From Fen-1254 sp963769605 (GTDB lineage Bacteria > Bacteroidota > Ignavibacteria > UBA10030): a DNA stretch of 64,000 bases. Shown here one piece after another: positions 1 to 8,498 of the stretch (the stretch's first letter is position 1; every line of letters starts with the position of its first letter). A program made the translations under genes and the position numbers. Below the pieces are notes generated by a model, which saw nothing but the letters and a program-made list of their open reading frames with translations, did not search any database and was not told the DNA's origin. The stretch lies in the NCBI GenBank assembly GCA_963769605.1, contig CAVYML010000009.1, positions 496,001 through 560,000 on the forward strand, given 5' to 3'.

Positions 1-2
1 AT

Positions 3-800
3 TTATCCGATCTTCAGTCTGTTTTTAATGTCCGATTGTTTCAAGAGGTACAGCGCATCGAGAAAATGCAGTTGAAGCGTTCCGGGACCTTTGGATTGTT
101 CGGCAGCAATCTCGCCGGCAATGCCCATCACCGCCATAGCATGTGCCGCAGCAAATAATCCAGACGGGTTAACCGCAGCGAATGCGCCGGTTAACGCCGA
201 CGCAGTACATCCGAGTCCGGTGACCTTCGGCATCATGGGATGCCCATTCAAAACACGAACGATGTTGTCTCCCTGAATAATAATATCTATTGCGCCGCTC
301 ACGCTTACCGTACATTGATATTTTTTTGAAAGGCCGGCGGCGGCATCGAGAGCTGCATCAGCTGCATGCAAGCTGTCGACGCCTTTCGTCGTGCTTCCGG
401 CATAAAAAAGAGCGCGGATTTCAGATGCATTGCCGCGGATGATGGAAGGTGGTGCTTCAGATAAAAGCCTGCGAGAAGTTCCAGTCCGCAATTGTGTTGC
501 ACCGGCTCCGACGGGATCCAGGACGACAGGAATTCCGCGCTTTTTGGCGGCTTTTGCAGCTTTCAACATTGACTCGATCCATGGGGTGCTCAATGTTCCG
601 ATGTTGATAACGAGCGCTCGAGCAATTCCAATCATTTCCTCAACCTCATCAATCGCATGCGCCATAACAGGCGATGCACCAAGAGATAGGAGCGCATTTG
701 CGGTGGTATTCATCACCACATAATTCGTAATATTATGAATGAGCGGAGCTTCCGCTCGAATTTTTTGTATATCCTTCCATAATGTGTCTGCTGTCATCAT
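3..800 (-). CDS. thiM: Hydroxyethylthiazole kinase ThiM
   Basis: Phosphorylates 4-methyl-5-(2-hydroxyethyl)thiazole in thiamine salvage (cytosol). About 266 residues, the usual ThiM length. Visible family features are the N-terminal HNITNYVV segment, VLDPVGAG, the RGNASEIRAL loop and the C-terminal VTGLGCTASA anion-hole/catalytic Cys motif. The frame is open further upstream, but ATGATG at 795-800 is preceded by GGAG at 807-810, so the start is set there; the second ATG is equally possible. It lies directly downstream of a TPP riboswitch and terminator, which supports thiamine-responsive expression. No thiE or thiD is seen inside the window; a partner could lie beyond position 1. Confidence 0.95.
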   Translation of the reverse strand: MMTADTLWKDIQKIRAEAPLIHNITNYVVMNTTANALLSLGASPVMAHAIDEVEEMIGIARALVINIGTLSTPWIESMLKAAKAAKKRGIPVVLDPVGAGATQLRTGTSRRLLSEAPPSIIRGNASEIRALFYAGSTTKGVDSLHAADAALDAAAGLSKKYQCTVSVSGAIDIIIQGDNIVRVLNGHPMMPKVTGLGCTASALTGAFAAVNPSGLFAAAHAMAVMGIAGEIAAEQSKGPGTLQLHFLDALYLLKQSDIKNRLKIG

Positions 801-831
801 TAAAATCTCCAAGTAGTCTGAAAATTCAGTA

Positions 832-879
832 TGCAAAAAGCAAAAAGCCGTTTCCCATACGATCATGGAAAACGGCTTT
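832..879 (-). terminator. Intrinsic terminator of the thiM leader
   Basis: On the minus strand a 10-bp stem (870-879 with 844-853) is followed by two T-rich runs (846-832). It sits between the TPP aptamer and the thiM start, so TPP binding probably promotes termination. Position and sequence are seen directly; the switching mechanism is inferred. Confidence 0.85.
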
Positions 880-895
880 GAGAAAAAAATCTTTT

Positions 896-981
896 CTCAT
901 TCCCTACGCTGGCATTATCCAGATCAGGTTAAAAGGGTGTAATCTCAGCTCGATCCTTGGTGCAGGATCGGAGCACCCCAG
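896..981 (-). promoter_or_regulatory. TPP riboswitch (THI element)
   Basis: The minus strand carries the thi-box signatures: GGGGTGC at the 5' side, CTGAGATTACACCC, then ACCTGATCTGGATAATGCC and GCGTAGGGAA. Together these are diagnostic for the thiamine pyrophosphate aptamer. A variable hairpin (GATCC...GGATC) fills P3a. It precedes thiM with a terminator hairpin between. Confidence 0.95.
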
Positions 982-1172
982 ACAATATATTTCAAAGGAA
1001 CAACGACTGATTAAAGACTTGTTTAATATAAGCGATCCGCAAGAAGTTGTCAAGCGCGATTTTTAAATTTAACTTCCATAAACGAATGGTCGCTCGCGAA
1101 AATGATCTGACTTTAAGAACATCAAGAATATCCCGTATAATTCTTCGGTACTTACCATGTAAATAATATTCT

Positions 1173-1219
1173 GCAGCCGACGGCGGCCAGCCTCCGGAGG
1201 GTGACGCCGGATCGGCTGC
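1173..1219. repeat. GC-rich intergenic stem-loop
   Basis: Perfect 8-bp outer stem (1173-1180 with 1212-1219), continued by CGGCG/CGCCG and an inner CCTCCGGAGG palindrome. It lies just past the end of the gene at 1243. No T-run follows on either strand, so a structural repeat or mRNA 3' stabiliser fits better than a rho-independent terminator. Confidence 0.5.
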
Positions 1220-1242
1220 GTTGAACTTCGAAACATCCGCGG

Positions 1243-1824
1243 TTAAGGCCTTATAATCTTCGTTTCGAATATTTTTTCCAGTCGGCTTGATGTGGGGAAC
1301 GAAATAATGACCCATACAAGAAGAACGCCCCATGGCAGTGCATCGATCCATATCCATGGAACAGTTTTCAACGCTCCTTGCTGGGCGCCGATTGTAAGTG
1401 ATGCGAGACCAAAGAATGCCGCACCTTCCAGAAGCGTCGTTCTAATCAGCATTGCCGTACGAATTAATGAAACCGCCTTCTCCGCCGGACTTGCAGAAAT
1501 CGGAGCGCCGTTCTTACTGAATAGGTCGGATGAATATGCAGCTTTTAGACGTTCAGGTCTGAAAAATGAATTGTATACAAAGAATCCGGTTATATAAACA
1601 ATGAGCCAAAATACCAAACAAACAATTGTCATGGTACTTAGCATATCGTAATCGATATTTGCCGGATTCTTCGGCTGATTGAATAAACCAATGGCCGATA
1701 CAGCTATAAAAAAGATCGATGCACCTCCGGCAAGAACAGCTTGTATGATCATTCCAATTTTTACACGTTCCGGCGTAAAGGCAGCTCGAAATTCCGCAGT
1801 CGATAAATCAGATAATGATTGCAT
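1243..1824 (-). CDS. Hypothetical four-helix inner-membrane protein
   Basis: Not recognised as a named family. About 194 residues with four predicted membrane segments: roughly residues 20-48, 65-92, 115-145 and 158-180. They are grouped as two helical pairs separated by a charged loop that contains the PERLKAAYSSDLFSKNG stretch. The start at 1824 is chosen because GGAGAGG lies six bases upstream of that ATG; an in-frame ATG five codons earlier lacks a site. It is the last gene of a short minus-strand run with the exported protein upstream (18-bp gap). A membrane role is clear; the function is unknown. Confidence 0.75.
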   Translation of the reverse strand: MQSLSDLSTAEFRAAFTPERVKIGMIIQAVLAGGASIFFIAVSAIGLFNQPKNPANIDYDMLSTMTIVCLVFWLIVYITGFFVYNSFFRPERLKAAYSSDLFSKNGAPISASPAEKAVSLIRTAMLIRTTLLEGAAFFGLASLTIGAQQGALKTVPWIWIDALPWGVLLVWVIISFPTSSRLEKIFETKIIRP

Positions 1825-1842
1825 GTTTCCTCTCCGCATTGA

Positions 1843-2268
1843 TTAAATGACAACCTGTCCATGGGACGTTCTGGCGCTGGAGCTTTCCTTATCTTTGATT
1901 CGTTCAAACTCCAGATTATAAATCCGCATATTTTCACGATGGACAATTTGACCCGAATTTTTATGGGACTCGTTCAGTACAGCTGCATGACGATCTATAT
2001 CGAAGAATGAAAATCCTCCGCTGTGCACAAAATACGAGCGGGCGCTGCTGAGCAGCAAATACGCCGGATTGATCTCTATGCCGTATTTTTTATTCTCTAG
2101 CGGTTCTTTATATCGTACCGTTTCATCGTACATATTTTCCTGTTGATTCAGCATCTTCTTTTGATAAAGAAGCAAGGAATCTATTTTTGCATTGCCTGTA
2201 CTATCCTGCGCTTTTACAGTACACAAAAGCAGATATAGAATGAAACAGCAATAAAATGTGCCCTTCAT
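1843..2268 (-). CDS. Hypothetical exported protein
   Basis: About 141 residues with a clear signal peptide (MKGTFYCCFILYLLLCTVKA, cleavage before QDS). This is followed by a helical LLLYQKKMLNQQENMYDE segment and a KKYGIEINPAYLLLS stretch that resembles the opening strand of an outer-membrane barrel protein. The rest is too short to be a barrel, so this may be the N-terminal remnant of a longer gene; no later in-frame homology was recognised. The start at 2268 has GGAGG five bases upstream. Function unknown. Confidence 0.65.
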   Translation of the reverse strand: MKGTFYCCFILYLLLCTVKAQDSTGNAKIDSLLLYQKKMLNQQENMYDETVRYKEPLENKKYGIEINPAYLLLSSARSYFVHSGGFSFFDIDRHAAVLNESHKNSGQIVHRENMRIYNLEFERIKDKESSSARTSHGQVVI

Positions 2269-2282
2269 AAAATCCTCCACTT

Positions 2283-2468
2283 TTAATTTTTGGTAAATAT
2301 TACAGATTCATTTTGATGCATCCAATGTATTCGCTCTATGCCGCTTCTTACAAAGTGATCGATCCCTTCGGGAACAGCAATCCTCGCTTTCTGGATTTCG
2401 CCCCTGGATGTCCATGATCCCAACAAGCGGGATTCTGGAAAGCGTAACCGTACAGCAGGACTTTCCAT
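2283..2468 (-). CDS. Unrecognised 61-residue ORF
   Basis: Small open frame between two same-strand genes. It has no signal peptide, membrane segment or known motif, and only a weak purine tract (AGAAAGAG) upstream. The composition (PEGIDHFVRSGIERIHW) looks protein-like rather than random, so a short real gene or the remnant of one is possible. Low certainty. Confidence 0.3.
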   Translation of the reverse strand: MESPAVRLRFPESRLLGSWTSRGEIQKARIAVPEGIDHFVRSGIERIHWMHQNESVIFTKN

Positions 2469-2489
2469 TTTGGCGGACTCTTTCTAAAA

Positions 2490-3488
2490 TTATTTATAAT
2501 CGTTCGGCGTAACATGGATATCTAAGAGTTTAACTCCATTCTTATCAGAGTAACAGTAAACCATGGCAACGAGATTTTCCCTCATCCATTGCATTAGTTC
2601 ATTTGTTCTGATGTTTTGAATCAATTGCGGTGTCATCGACCGCCTTAGTGCACCGGTATCAAGTTCCTTTTGGGTTCTATTGATAAGCGTGTAGTAATAT
2701 GTGAAAGTCTTTTCTTGTAAAGAATTGGCGCTGTCCAGGCGTGTTTCTTTATCGATCATTTTAGGACAGATTCGATTGAGTTCAATTGCACCTTCCTTGA
2801 GCTGTTTATCAATGGTGGGTTGTCCGTTGAAATTGATAAGATATGGATTGGCAAAGCCGACGATCCGAATATAAATCATGACAGCCATTGCAGAGGTTGC
2901 TCCGGTAAAAAGATACCGTAAAAATGTCTGCTTCATTTTTCTTATAAGAATCGCATTTGAAAAAGCCGCAGCCCCTCCGACCAATCCGCCGATCGCTCCG
3001 CCAAACACGAGAAGAAGTGGAATGCATATCCAGAAATATTCCCATTTGGTCAAGAGGCGAGCTATTTGAATTTCCTGGCCGTCAATGTAGAGGATTGGCA
3101 CTGAATCAAAAGGTCTGCGTTTCACGCGAATTGCGACATTCTTGCCAAAATTGCTGACAGCAGCATAGTCCCGACTTCTCGAGAAAATCTTTTTCTTAAC
3201 CGGAATCAATTGTTTCCCGTCGAGGAATAATTTCGGAGCAACCCAATAACTGGGACGAATCATCAGGTTTCGTTTTTCAAAACCGATGGGTTCAATCGGA
3301 AAATCCAGATCGATCTCACTAACACTTTGGATGCCTTCCCCCTTCTTCATTGATGCGAAAGGATTCGGTTTACCTTTTCGGCGCCAATCATACCGGCAAA
3401 GAGTATTACAAAAGAGATAACTGTCTTCAGAGATAGAATCATCGGTTATCGGTTTTCCACAATTTGCACAATTCATTTTCGGTTTCAT
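2490..3488 (-). CDS. Zinc-ribbon membrane protein, hypothetical
   Basis: 332 residues. The N-terminus has a four-cysteine ribbon (CANCGKP at about 7-13, then FCNTLCRYDW at about 27-36), followed by a beta-rich region and then two or three hydrophobic helices (about residues 150-180 and 195-215, the first glycine-rich: GGAIGGLVGGAAAF). The C-terminal part is soluble and helical. This ribbon-plus-membrane layout is common in bacterial proteins of unknown role, so no function is claimed. The start could also be the ATG four codons in. Confidence 0.7.
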   Translation of the reverse strand: MKPKMNCANCGKPITDDSISEDSYLFCNTLCRYDWRRKGKPNPFASMKKGEGIQSVSEIDLDFPIEPIGFEKRNLMIRPSYWVAPKLFLDGKQLIPVKKKIFSRSRDYAAVSNFGKNVAIRVKRRPFDSVPILYIDGQEIQIARLLTKWEYFWICIPLLLVFGGAIGGLVGGAAAFSNAILIRKMKQTFLRYLFTGATSAMAVMIYIRIVGFANPYLINFNGQPTIDKQLKEGAIELNRICPKMIDKETRLDSANSLQEKTFTYYYTLINRTQKELDTGALRRSMTPQLIQNIRTNELMQWMRENLVAMVYCYSDKNGVKLLDIHVTPNDYK

Positions 3489-3643
3489 CCTTAGTTTCCT
3501 ATTGCCGTGCAGCGGCTTATTTTATCAGATAGTCAGGCGGTAAACTTTACATTTCTATATCAGTTGGGAATCTTCTCCTGAGGTTGTAAAAGTCATTAGT
3601 TGCTCTAAAGTTAAGACAGATAAAATTGATCTGCAAACCTTTA

Positions 3644-4005
3644 CTACCGATCACGTCGAAAGTTTATTGGTGAGAACGCGGGCAAACATATCGCAATATA
3701 ATCTGCCCCTCCCTCAAATGGCGAACTATGACGTACCCATTCTCCTGGAAATTCTACTATCGCTTGACCAGACTTGACCTCGATGTCGGCACCATCATAC
3801 TCTACTTTCATGCAGCCGCTCAATACGACTGAGATTTATTGGAAGTCGGGACGTTAGCCAGGTTCCTGCCAACCCTCTGGTGATATAATTCTGGCAACGC
3901 TCACTTGCTCGGTTCCTGTGTTCACCCGCCTCTGTACTCTTCGATTCGTTCGCGTATGATGCCCGCAGCATCGATGATCTTTGGTGCATGGATTAATTTA
4001 GGCAT
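3644..4005 (-). pseudogene. Frameshifted cupin-domain protein
   Basis: Three consecutive minus-strand segments in different frames give one small cupin. The first starts MPKLIHAPKIIDAAG at 4005, after AGGAG. The second continues NTGTEQVSVARIISPEGW. The third ends with VEFPGEWVRHSSPFEGG and then YIAICLPAFSP, with a stop at 3644. The order and content match the compact single-domain cupin family of about 115-120 residues, but at least two indels and an in-frame stop break it. An attC-like repeat lies just upstream, so it resembles a decayed mobile cassette gene. Confidence 0.75.
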
Positions 4006-4036
4006 TAGTATTTATTCTCCTATTATAAAAGGCCGC

Positions 4037-4170
4037 CCCCAACGGGACTAAGCTGCGGAAACGAAATCCTTCCAATTGCGATGATGCCGCGCAGCGCCTA
4101 TCGTTAAATTATTCATATTCAATTTCCACGCGTGTTAAGATGTACCTGCGTTCTTGCCTTCAGGTTGAGC
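4037..4170 (-). repeat. attC-like / cassette-boundary repeat, copy A
   Basis: Upstream of the cupin pseudogene. On the minus strand it begins with GCTCAAC (fits RYYYAAC) and ends GCAGCTTAGTCCCGTTGGGG, whose GTTGGGG resembles the GTTRRRY core of integron attC sites. The part at 4045-4147 is similar to 34504-34610, which also precedes a cassette-like gene. The internal arm pairing is weak, so the attC reading is tentative; the shared repeat is seen directly. Confidence 0.35.
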
Positions 4171-4235
4171 GCCTTGGATAGGGTGCATGTCGTGTTACAG
4201 CATTTGATGTATTATTGTACATTATTTGGCATTTT

Positions 4236-4421
4236 ACTGCATAATTCCATATTATGTGAAGTCTTTGAAAAAAGGTCGTCTTGGGATTAAAATACCGTGC
4301 ATAGCGTCTGTTTGCCGGCATTTCTCTATGCTTTGCCTCTTTTTTCAGACAATTTTATGTTATTTTTTTGTGTTTTGGAATTTACGAATCTCATCAACAA
4401 AGCACAAGGGGAAAAATGATG
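4236..4421 (+). repeat. Diverged dispersed repeat, copy 1
   Basis: About 190 bp matching 37645-37838 with many substitutions. Shared blocks include GGATTAAAATACCGTG, GCCGGCATTTC, TTCAGACAATTTTA, GGAATTTAC and CAACAAAGCACAAGGGG. No shared open frame is convincing, so a non-coding mobile or decayed element is likely. Confidence 0.6.
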
Positions 4422-4441
4422 TGCAAACATTGAGAAAATAA

Positions 4442-4624
4442 ATGCCTTACTTTGACGATGATGGAACTGAACTGAAGCCGGATCTCATTCCCAAGCCGCA
4501 TTTATGTGTTGGATGTCGCAAGGACGAGTCGGATGATGAAGAGGAACATGTTTTATGTGATCTGACTCGATTGGATCAGAGCAATGAAAAGGATTTTGAT
4601 TGTGAGGGTTTTGTACCAAAATAA
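4442..4624 (+). CDS. Small acidic cysteine protein, conserved hypothetical
   Basis: 60 residues, starting MPYFDDDGTELKPDLIPKP and followed by CVGCRKD, an acidic DESDDEEEH run, LCDLTRLDQ and DCEGFVPK. The four cysteines (about 22, 25, 39, 53) suggest a small zinc site. I recall similar MPYFDDDG proteins in the Ignavibacteria/Bacteroidota group, but no function is known to me. Short length, strong composition and a stop followed by a hairpin support a real gene. Both flanking genes are on the other strand. Confidence 0.7.
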   Translation: MPYFDDDGTELKPDLIPKPHLCVGCRKDESDDEEEHVLCDLTRLDQSNEKDFDCEGFVPK

Positions 4625-4633
4625 AAAAGCATA

Positions 4634-4659
4634 CGCTCCCAAGCCGGAGCTTGGGAGCG
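4634..4659 (-). terminator. Strong hairpin, terminator for the minus strand
   Basis: Perfect 11-bp stem with a CGGA loop (4634-4644 with 4649-4659). On the minus strand it is followed by TATGCTTTTTTA, a terminator tail for the metallopeptidase gene ending at 4828. It also lies 10 bp past the plus-strand small gene, so it may act on both. Confidence 0.6.
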
Positions 4660-4827
4660 GGATGATCTGATTTGTCCGATAGCGTGTTGGACTCTATGAA
4701 TTATTTCTTTAAGTATTCACAGTTGACGATTTACATAGAGATTCCCGTGCGCGAAGGAAGACATTTTTGGACTTCTGTCTCCCCTTAGCAATTCACAATT
4801 GACAATTCGAAATCCGCAATTTCCCAT

Positions 4828-6909
4828 TTACTCACAATTTACCGCTTTTAACGCCTTTTCCGTCGACTCCAGCAGCGCATCGGCGCTGAGCGGGGAACCC
4901 GTTGCATTTTTCATCCAGAGATCGGGTGCGATGCTGCCCGAAGCAACGATGCGTTCGATCTCTTTCCCTATACTTCCGCTCTTTTTAACCTGCGCTTCGA
5001 TCTGATTTGCGATCAGGTACCCGATCGTATAGTCGGGGAGATAGAGGAATGAATCTATCGTATGCGAATAAATCGCAAGCAAAAGAACATCCTTTTTACC
5101 GAAAATCGGCGCGTAATATGTGTTCCATATGTCTTGAGCGATCGTGATCGTCGCTGCTTTAAGCTGCGCCGGATTTGCATCCGGATGATCGTACATCCAA
5201 TGCCACACTCCCATATCGACCAACCCGACTCCGGCAATTTCATACGTCATCCAGAAGTCGTTGAGCGTTTTCATCGCTTCTGCCTGCGGGTCGTTCGATG
5301 TAACGCCGAGCAGATTGAGATCGTGCGCTTGAAAAACGAATGCGATCGCTTCGGTAAATGCCGTGTTGGGAACGCCGCTGAGCAGGTAATGATCGATCAT
5401 ATTAAGCGAGAACGTCTGCTCAACATTATGTCCCATTTCATGCACAGCAATATTGAACCCCTTATAGTCCATGCCGGATTTTCCGACGCGTGTCCGCAAA
5501 TGCGCGTGAGCGGATTTCATACCGGCTCCCATTGCATGACCGGAGCCGCGTGCCGGGTCTACGATGATATTGGCGGCCAGGTACTCCGCACGTTCTTTGC
5601 TGAATCCGAGCTTCATAAGCATGTTCGGAATGTCCGCTTTGTACGCATCGGCGGTGGGATATTTAGCGGATACAATTTTATCCAATTCTGCTTCCGAATA
5701 TTTGCCCTGCGGCTTGAATCCATTGTACCAAATATCGAATGGTTCGAGCGGCCTGCCGAGTCGTTTTTGAATCATCCTTCCTATTTTAGGCACGAGCGGG
5801 GAAGTGAGAATATTTTCAAAAATGGACTTTACGCGCGCTTCGGGAATTTCCCGCTCGATATCGAATTTTCGCGCAATGAGTGTCGGCGCAGTCGGGAAAT
5901 ACGGATCCGCCTTGCGCGATGCAAGATAATCATTGAGCAGTGTTGCATAGCGCGTGTCCGGTTCCGGCGCTGCGGAAATAGGAACGTTGATTTTTTCAGG
6001 CGCGTCCGCATCGTGAACAGATGCCGGAACAACCGTGTTGTCGAACGGATTCCAGTCCGCATAAGGATTATTTATTACGCTTTCGGGAATCGTCTGTGTA
6101 ACGATGCGCTCCATTACTTTCACGATGGTGCGCTGCTTGGCAAGTCCGTTCGTGGCGTCGGCATATTCTCCTTTGATTTCATCTCTGAGATTCCAGTGCG
6201 AGAGCAGCCGCATCTTTGCGGGGAAAAGGCGGTTCCCTTTGGCGTCGACGAGGTGATGCATATAAATATTGTATTCGGAAATATACTGCTCCGCATTGGC
6301 GCCGGCTGTGGAAATGGCCTGATTTACATCTGCCGGAACGCGTCTGGAAAATTGCTGTGCGAGGCGCGCTTCCGCCCATTGCCGCCGTGTCCAGTGTTCT
6401 CCCTGCGTCAACCGTTCATCAAGCGTGGTCAGCGGAAAATTCAGCAGGACAACGAAGGCAAGTTTATTCTGAAAAAAGTCGTCGGTCACATGGGCGCCGG
6501 GAGAATAAGCCGCAAACATTTCATCGAAAGGATACACTCTGCCGAGATCCATGTCTGATTGCTGCCGGAACTCGCGGTTGATTTCCTGAAGGTGGCCGCC
6601 CAATTGCTCCAGTAAATATTCATAGCGGTTGAACATAACATCGAGTGTTTGCTGATCCCCTGCAAAGTTTTCCCGCACAAATTCTTCAAAGACCGGAGTA
6701 TCGCCGTCCTCGGCGCGCCAGTATTCGGCTACCTGCTGTACGCCTTTGGTGATGCGCGCATGCTGGGATTCGCCGTATTTTGCCGAAAGTTCGCTTTCAA
6801 TTTTGGTTTGTGAACTTTTCAGCCAGGGAAGAGTTTGAACCTGTGCGGTCATCGTCGCTGCAATGAAAATTGCCAGGCATAGGATTGAATACACTTGTTT
6901 GGTGCGCAT
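4828..6909 (-). CDS. Secreted zinc metallopeptidase (HExxH)
   Basis: 693 residues. A signal peptide (about 1-22) sends it to the periplasm or outside. The zinc site AVHEMGHNVEQ is near residues 480-490, preceded by a GSGHAMGAGMKSAHAHLRTR segment. A downstream acidic helix (FTEAIAFVFQAHDLN, about 515-530) probably supplies the third zinc-ligand Glu, as in gluzincins. The long helical body is reminiscent of M3/oligopeptidase-type folds, but I do not assign a MEROPS family. The start has GGAGG five bases upstream. The C-terminal NCE residues and stop fall in an intergenic-type short repeat (AATTCACAATTGACAATTCG). A monocistronic gene is likely. Confidence 0.85.
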   Translation of the reverse strand: MRTKQVYSILCLAIFIAATMTAQVQTLPWLKSSQTKIESELSAKYGESQHARITKGVQQVAEYWRAEDGDTPVFEEFVRENFAGDQQTLDVMFNRYEYLLEQLGGHLQEINREFRQQSDMDLGRVYPFDEMFAAYSPGAHVTDDFFQNKLAFVVLLNFPLTTLDERLTQGEHWTRRQWAEARLAQQFSRRVPADVNQAISTAGANAEQYISEYNIYMHHLVDAKGNRLFPAKMRLLSHWNLRDEIKGEYADATNGLAKQRTIVKVMERIVTQTIPESVINNPYADWNPFDNTVVPASVHDADAPEKINVPISAAPEPDTRYATLLNDYLASRKADPYFPTAPTLIARKFDIEREIPEARVKSIFENILTSPLVPKIGRMIQKRLGRPLEPFDIWYNGFKPQGKYSEAELDKIVSAKYPTADAYKADIPNMLMKLGFSKERAEYLAANIIVDPARGSGHAMGAGMKSAHAHLRTRVGKSGMDYKGFNIAVHEMGHNVEQTFSLNMIDHYLLSGVPNTAFTEAIAFVFQAHDLNLLGVTSNDPQAEAMKTLNDFWMTYEIAGVGLVDMGVWHWMYDHPDANPAQLKAATITIAQDIWNTYYAPIFGKKDVLLLAIYSHTIDSFLYLPDYTIGYLIANQIEAQVKKSGSIGKEIERIVASGSIAPDLWMKNATGSPLSADALLESTEKALKAVNCE

Positions 6910-7077
6910 AAAGACCTCCGCGTTTGAAAATGTGTAATAAAAAAAATCATTAATGCTGCCTTGTTATTGTCTTGCAAAATTTTAGAATAATTTTCTGTCC
7001 GGTTTTCCAAATTGAATCCCACTGACGCGGGATAACATTTTCAGGTCTCCGGCTACAATTTCAAATTGATTCTTTCT

Positions 7078-7150
7078 TTAACTTCAGTACTCAGCACCAA
7101 GAACGATTAATATCACCATTCACCATTTACCATTTACCATCAACCATTTA
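7078..7150. repeat. Short-period intergenic repeat (ACCATTTACC type)
   Basis: Imperfect repetition of CACCATTTACCATT-like words, preceded by CTTCAGTACTCAGCACCAAG. Its edge runs into the 3' end of the AhpD-like gene at 7140. It belongs to the word families found in many gaps of this window. Confidence 0.6.
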
Positions 7151-7493
7151 CCGTTTTCCGCAATTCATCAATCGTCTCCACAGCATGGCGCATGTGCGGA
7201 ATAAAAATGCTCCCTCCGACGATCAATGCCACGTTCAGCGCATCGTACAATTCTTCATTCGTGTAACCGGCTTCGACGCACCCAATCAGATGATAATCGA
7301 TACAATCATTGCATCGCAGGACGCAGGAAGCAACAAGCCCGAGCATCTCTTTGGTTTTTGCAGAAAGAGCGCCATCCGTGTATGCCATGCTGTCTAAATT
7401 AAAAAATCGTTTGATGCCGAGATGCTCGATCTCAGCAAAGCGGCCGTTCATTTTTTCCCGGTAGGAACGAAATTCTTCAAGATGTGTGGACAT
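7140..7493 (-). CDS. AhpD-like / carboxymuconolactone decarboxylase family protein
   Basis: 117 residues, one all-helical CMD domain. The redox-type CxxC motif with following His is present (CNDCIDYHLIGC, about residues 61-72), as in AhpD-like peroxidase partners. The ALSAKTKEMLGLVASCVLRC lead-in and the C-terminal NVALIVGGSIFIPHMR helix are typical. The presence of CxxC favours a thiol peroxidase or oxidoreductase role over true decarboxylase activity. It stands alone and no peroxiredoxin is adjacent. Confidence 0.85.
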   Translation of the reverse strand: MSTHLEEFRSYREKMNGRFAEIEHLGIKRFFNLDSMAYTDGALSAKTKEMLGLVASCVLRCNDCIDYHLIGCVEAGYTNEELYDALNVALIVGGSIFIPHMRHAVETIDELRKTVNG

Positions 7494-7611
7494 AAGTATA
7501 ATTCCTTTTTATAAAACTCGTTCCTTACTTCCCTCCAGAAGGCGGCAACCATATATGCAATGGGTTTATCATACTTGCCTACGGCCTTTACATTGGCCTT
7601 TGTCTTCAGTC

Positions 7612-7673
7612 TTCATTCAGTTTTCTATCTTCTAACTTCTGTCTTCTGACTTCTGAATTCTGAATTCATTTTC
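7612..7673. repeat. Short-period intergenic repeat (TTCTGACTTC type)
   Basis: Imperfect run of TTCTAACTTCTGTCTTCTGA-like words, period about 9-10 bp, abutting the stop of the PAS protein at 7666. The same family recurs at 12176-12232 and, on the other strand, at 17925-17960. Confidence 0.6.
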
Positions 7674-8022
7674 TCATAAAATGCAGCATTTCAAACGGAA
7701 CCGGCAGTGATAGTTCGACAAATCCGGCATATCCGCCTTGTTTGTCGAACCACGGCACTTGATAGATAAGCTTTTTAATACCCCGCTTCTCTATAGTATA
7801 ATAATTCGGCTTCTGCATTTCCAGCATCTCCTTAACCAGAGTCCTTGCCGGTTCCCGATGGCATTCGAGAAGGTTCGTCCCGATAAGCTTCAGGCCTCCG
7901 TCTTCTTTGAATGCCTCGACTGCCCGCGGATTCATTTCCAGTATGATTCCATCTCTGCCGCACACAACGACTGACCCGGGAAAGGAACGGAGCCATTCAT
8001 GTTGATCGTACGGTGCGGTCAT
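7666..8022 (-). CDS. Stand-alone PAS-domain protein
   Basis: 118 residues, essentially one PAS domain. It contains FPGSVVVCGRDGIILEMNPRA (N-terminal beta-hairpin and the conserved Asn), the GTNLLECH segment and the PWFDKQGGYAGFVELSLPV final strands. There is no output domain, so it would sense or scaffold through a partner. Its ATG overlaps the DinB-like stop by four bases, so the two are translationally coupled and probably act together. No cofactor can be assigned from sequence. Confidence 0.85.
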   Translation of the reverse strand: MTAPYDQHEWLRSFPGSVVVCGRDGIILEMNPRAVEAFKEDGGLKLIGTNLLECHREPARTLVKEMLEMQKPNYYTIEKRGIKKLIYQVPWFDKQGGYAGFVELSLPVPFEMLHFMRK

Positions 8023-8498
8023 AAGATTCCGTTCCTTTGTTTGTAGTTTAGAATTTGCTGCAGATGATTCTCGCTGTGCCGGGCGTACACTTTAAGTAAA
8101 TCTTCAAGTATAACTTTTCCGTTTTCCAGATGGATGCCTGTGCGTATCCACGCTTCTTCCGGGAGCGCTTCTAAAAATTGTGCCCAGCGTTCGTGCAGCC
8201 CGCGAATAATATCCAGCGAAGCCCGGAGCGAACCTTTGGTTGTGTCTTCCAATAATGCCCATGCATCCTGATTGTACGGTTTCAGGAGCGGTTTATTTTC
8301 AGTGACGATCAGTTTCATGCGCATCACAGCATTCATATGCGCGTCTGCAATATGATGGACAATTTGACGTGTAGTCCATTTGTGCTCCGCCGTCGGTGTA
8401 TCGAGGTGCTGTTCCGACAATGTGCCGGCCGCCGCTTCGACTCTTGCCGGAAGTTTCCGGATAATGTCGATCAATGCTTTTCGTTCGTCGCTTGTCAT
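8019..8498 (-). CDS. DinB/YfiT-like putative metal-dependent enzyme
   Basis: 159 residues, one four-helix DinB-like domain. The presumed metal-binding histidines are visible in WTTRQIVHHIADAHMN (about 42-57) and in YARHSENHLQQIL (about 138-150). Members are thiol-dependent transferases or hydrolases; the substrate cannot be read here. It is not DNA polymerase IV, which is encoded at 24243. It is coupled to the PAS protein downstream. Confidence 0.85.
   Translation of the reverse strand: MTSDERKALIDIIRKLPARVEAAAGTLSEQHLDTPTAEHKWTTRQIVHHIADAHMNAVMRMKLIVTENKPLLKPYNQDAWALLEDTTKGSLRASLDIIRGLHERWAQFLEALPEEAWIRTGIHLENGKVILEDLLKVYARHSENHLQQILNYKQRNGIL

Noticed and set aside
992..1357. Minus-strand 121-codon frame
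   Set aside because: It overlaps the four-helix protein in another frame, crosses a GC-rich stem-loop, and has no protein-like features.
5062..6558. A 498-codon open frame on the plus strand
   Set aside because: It is antisense to the metallopeptidase gene. Its translation is rich in Arg, Cys and His without domains, and the opposite strand has a signal peptide, HEMGH motif and strong ribosome site.
8019..8498. Assignment as DNA polymerase IV because of the name DinB
   Set aside because: The domain is the metal-binding four-helix DinB/YfiT type. The polymerase is at 24243-25409.
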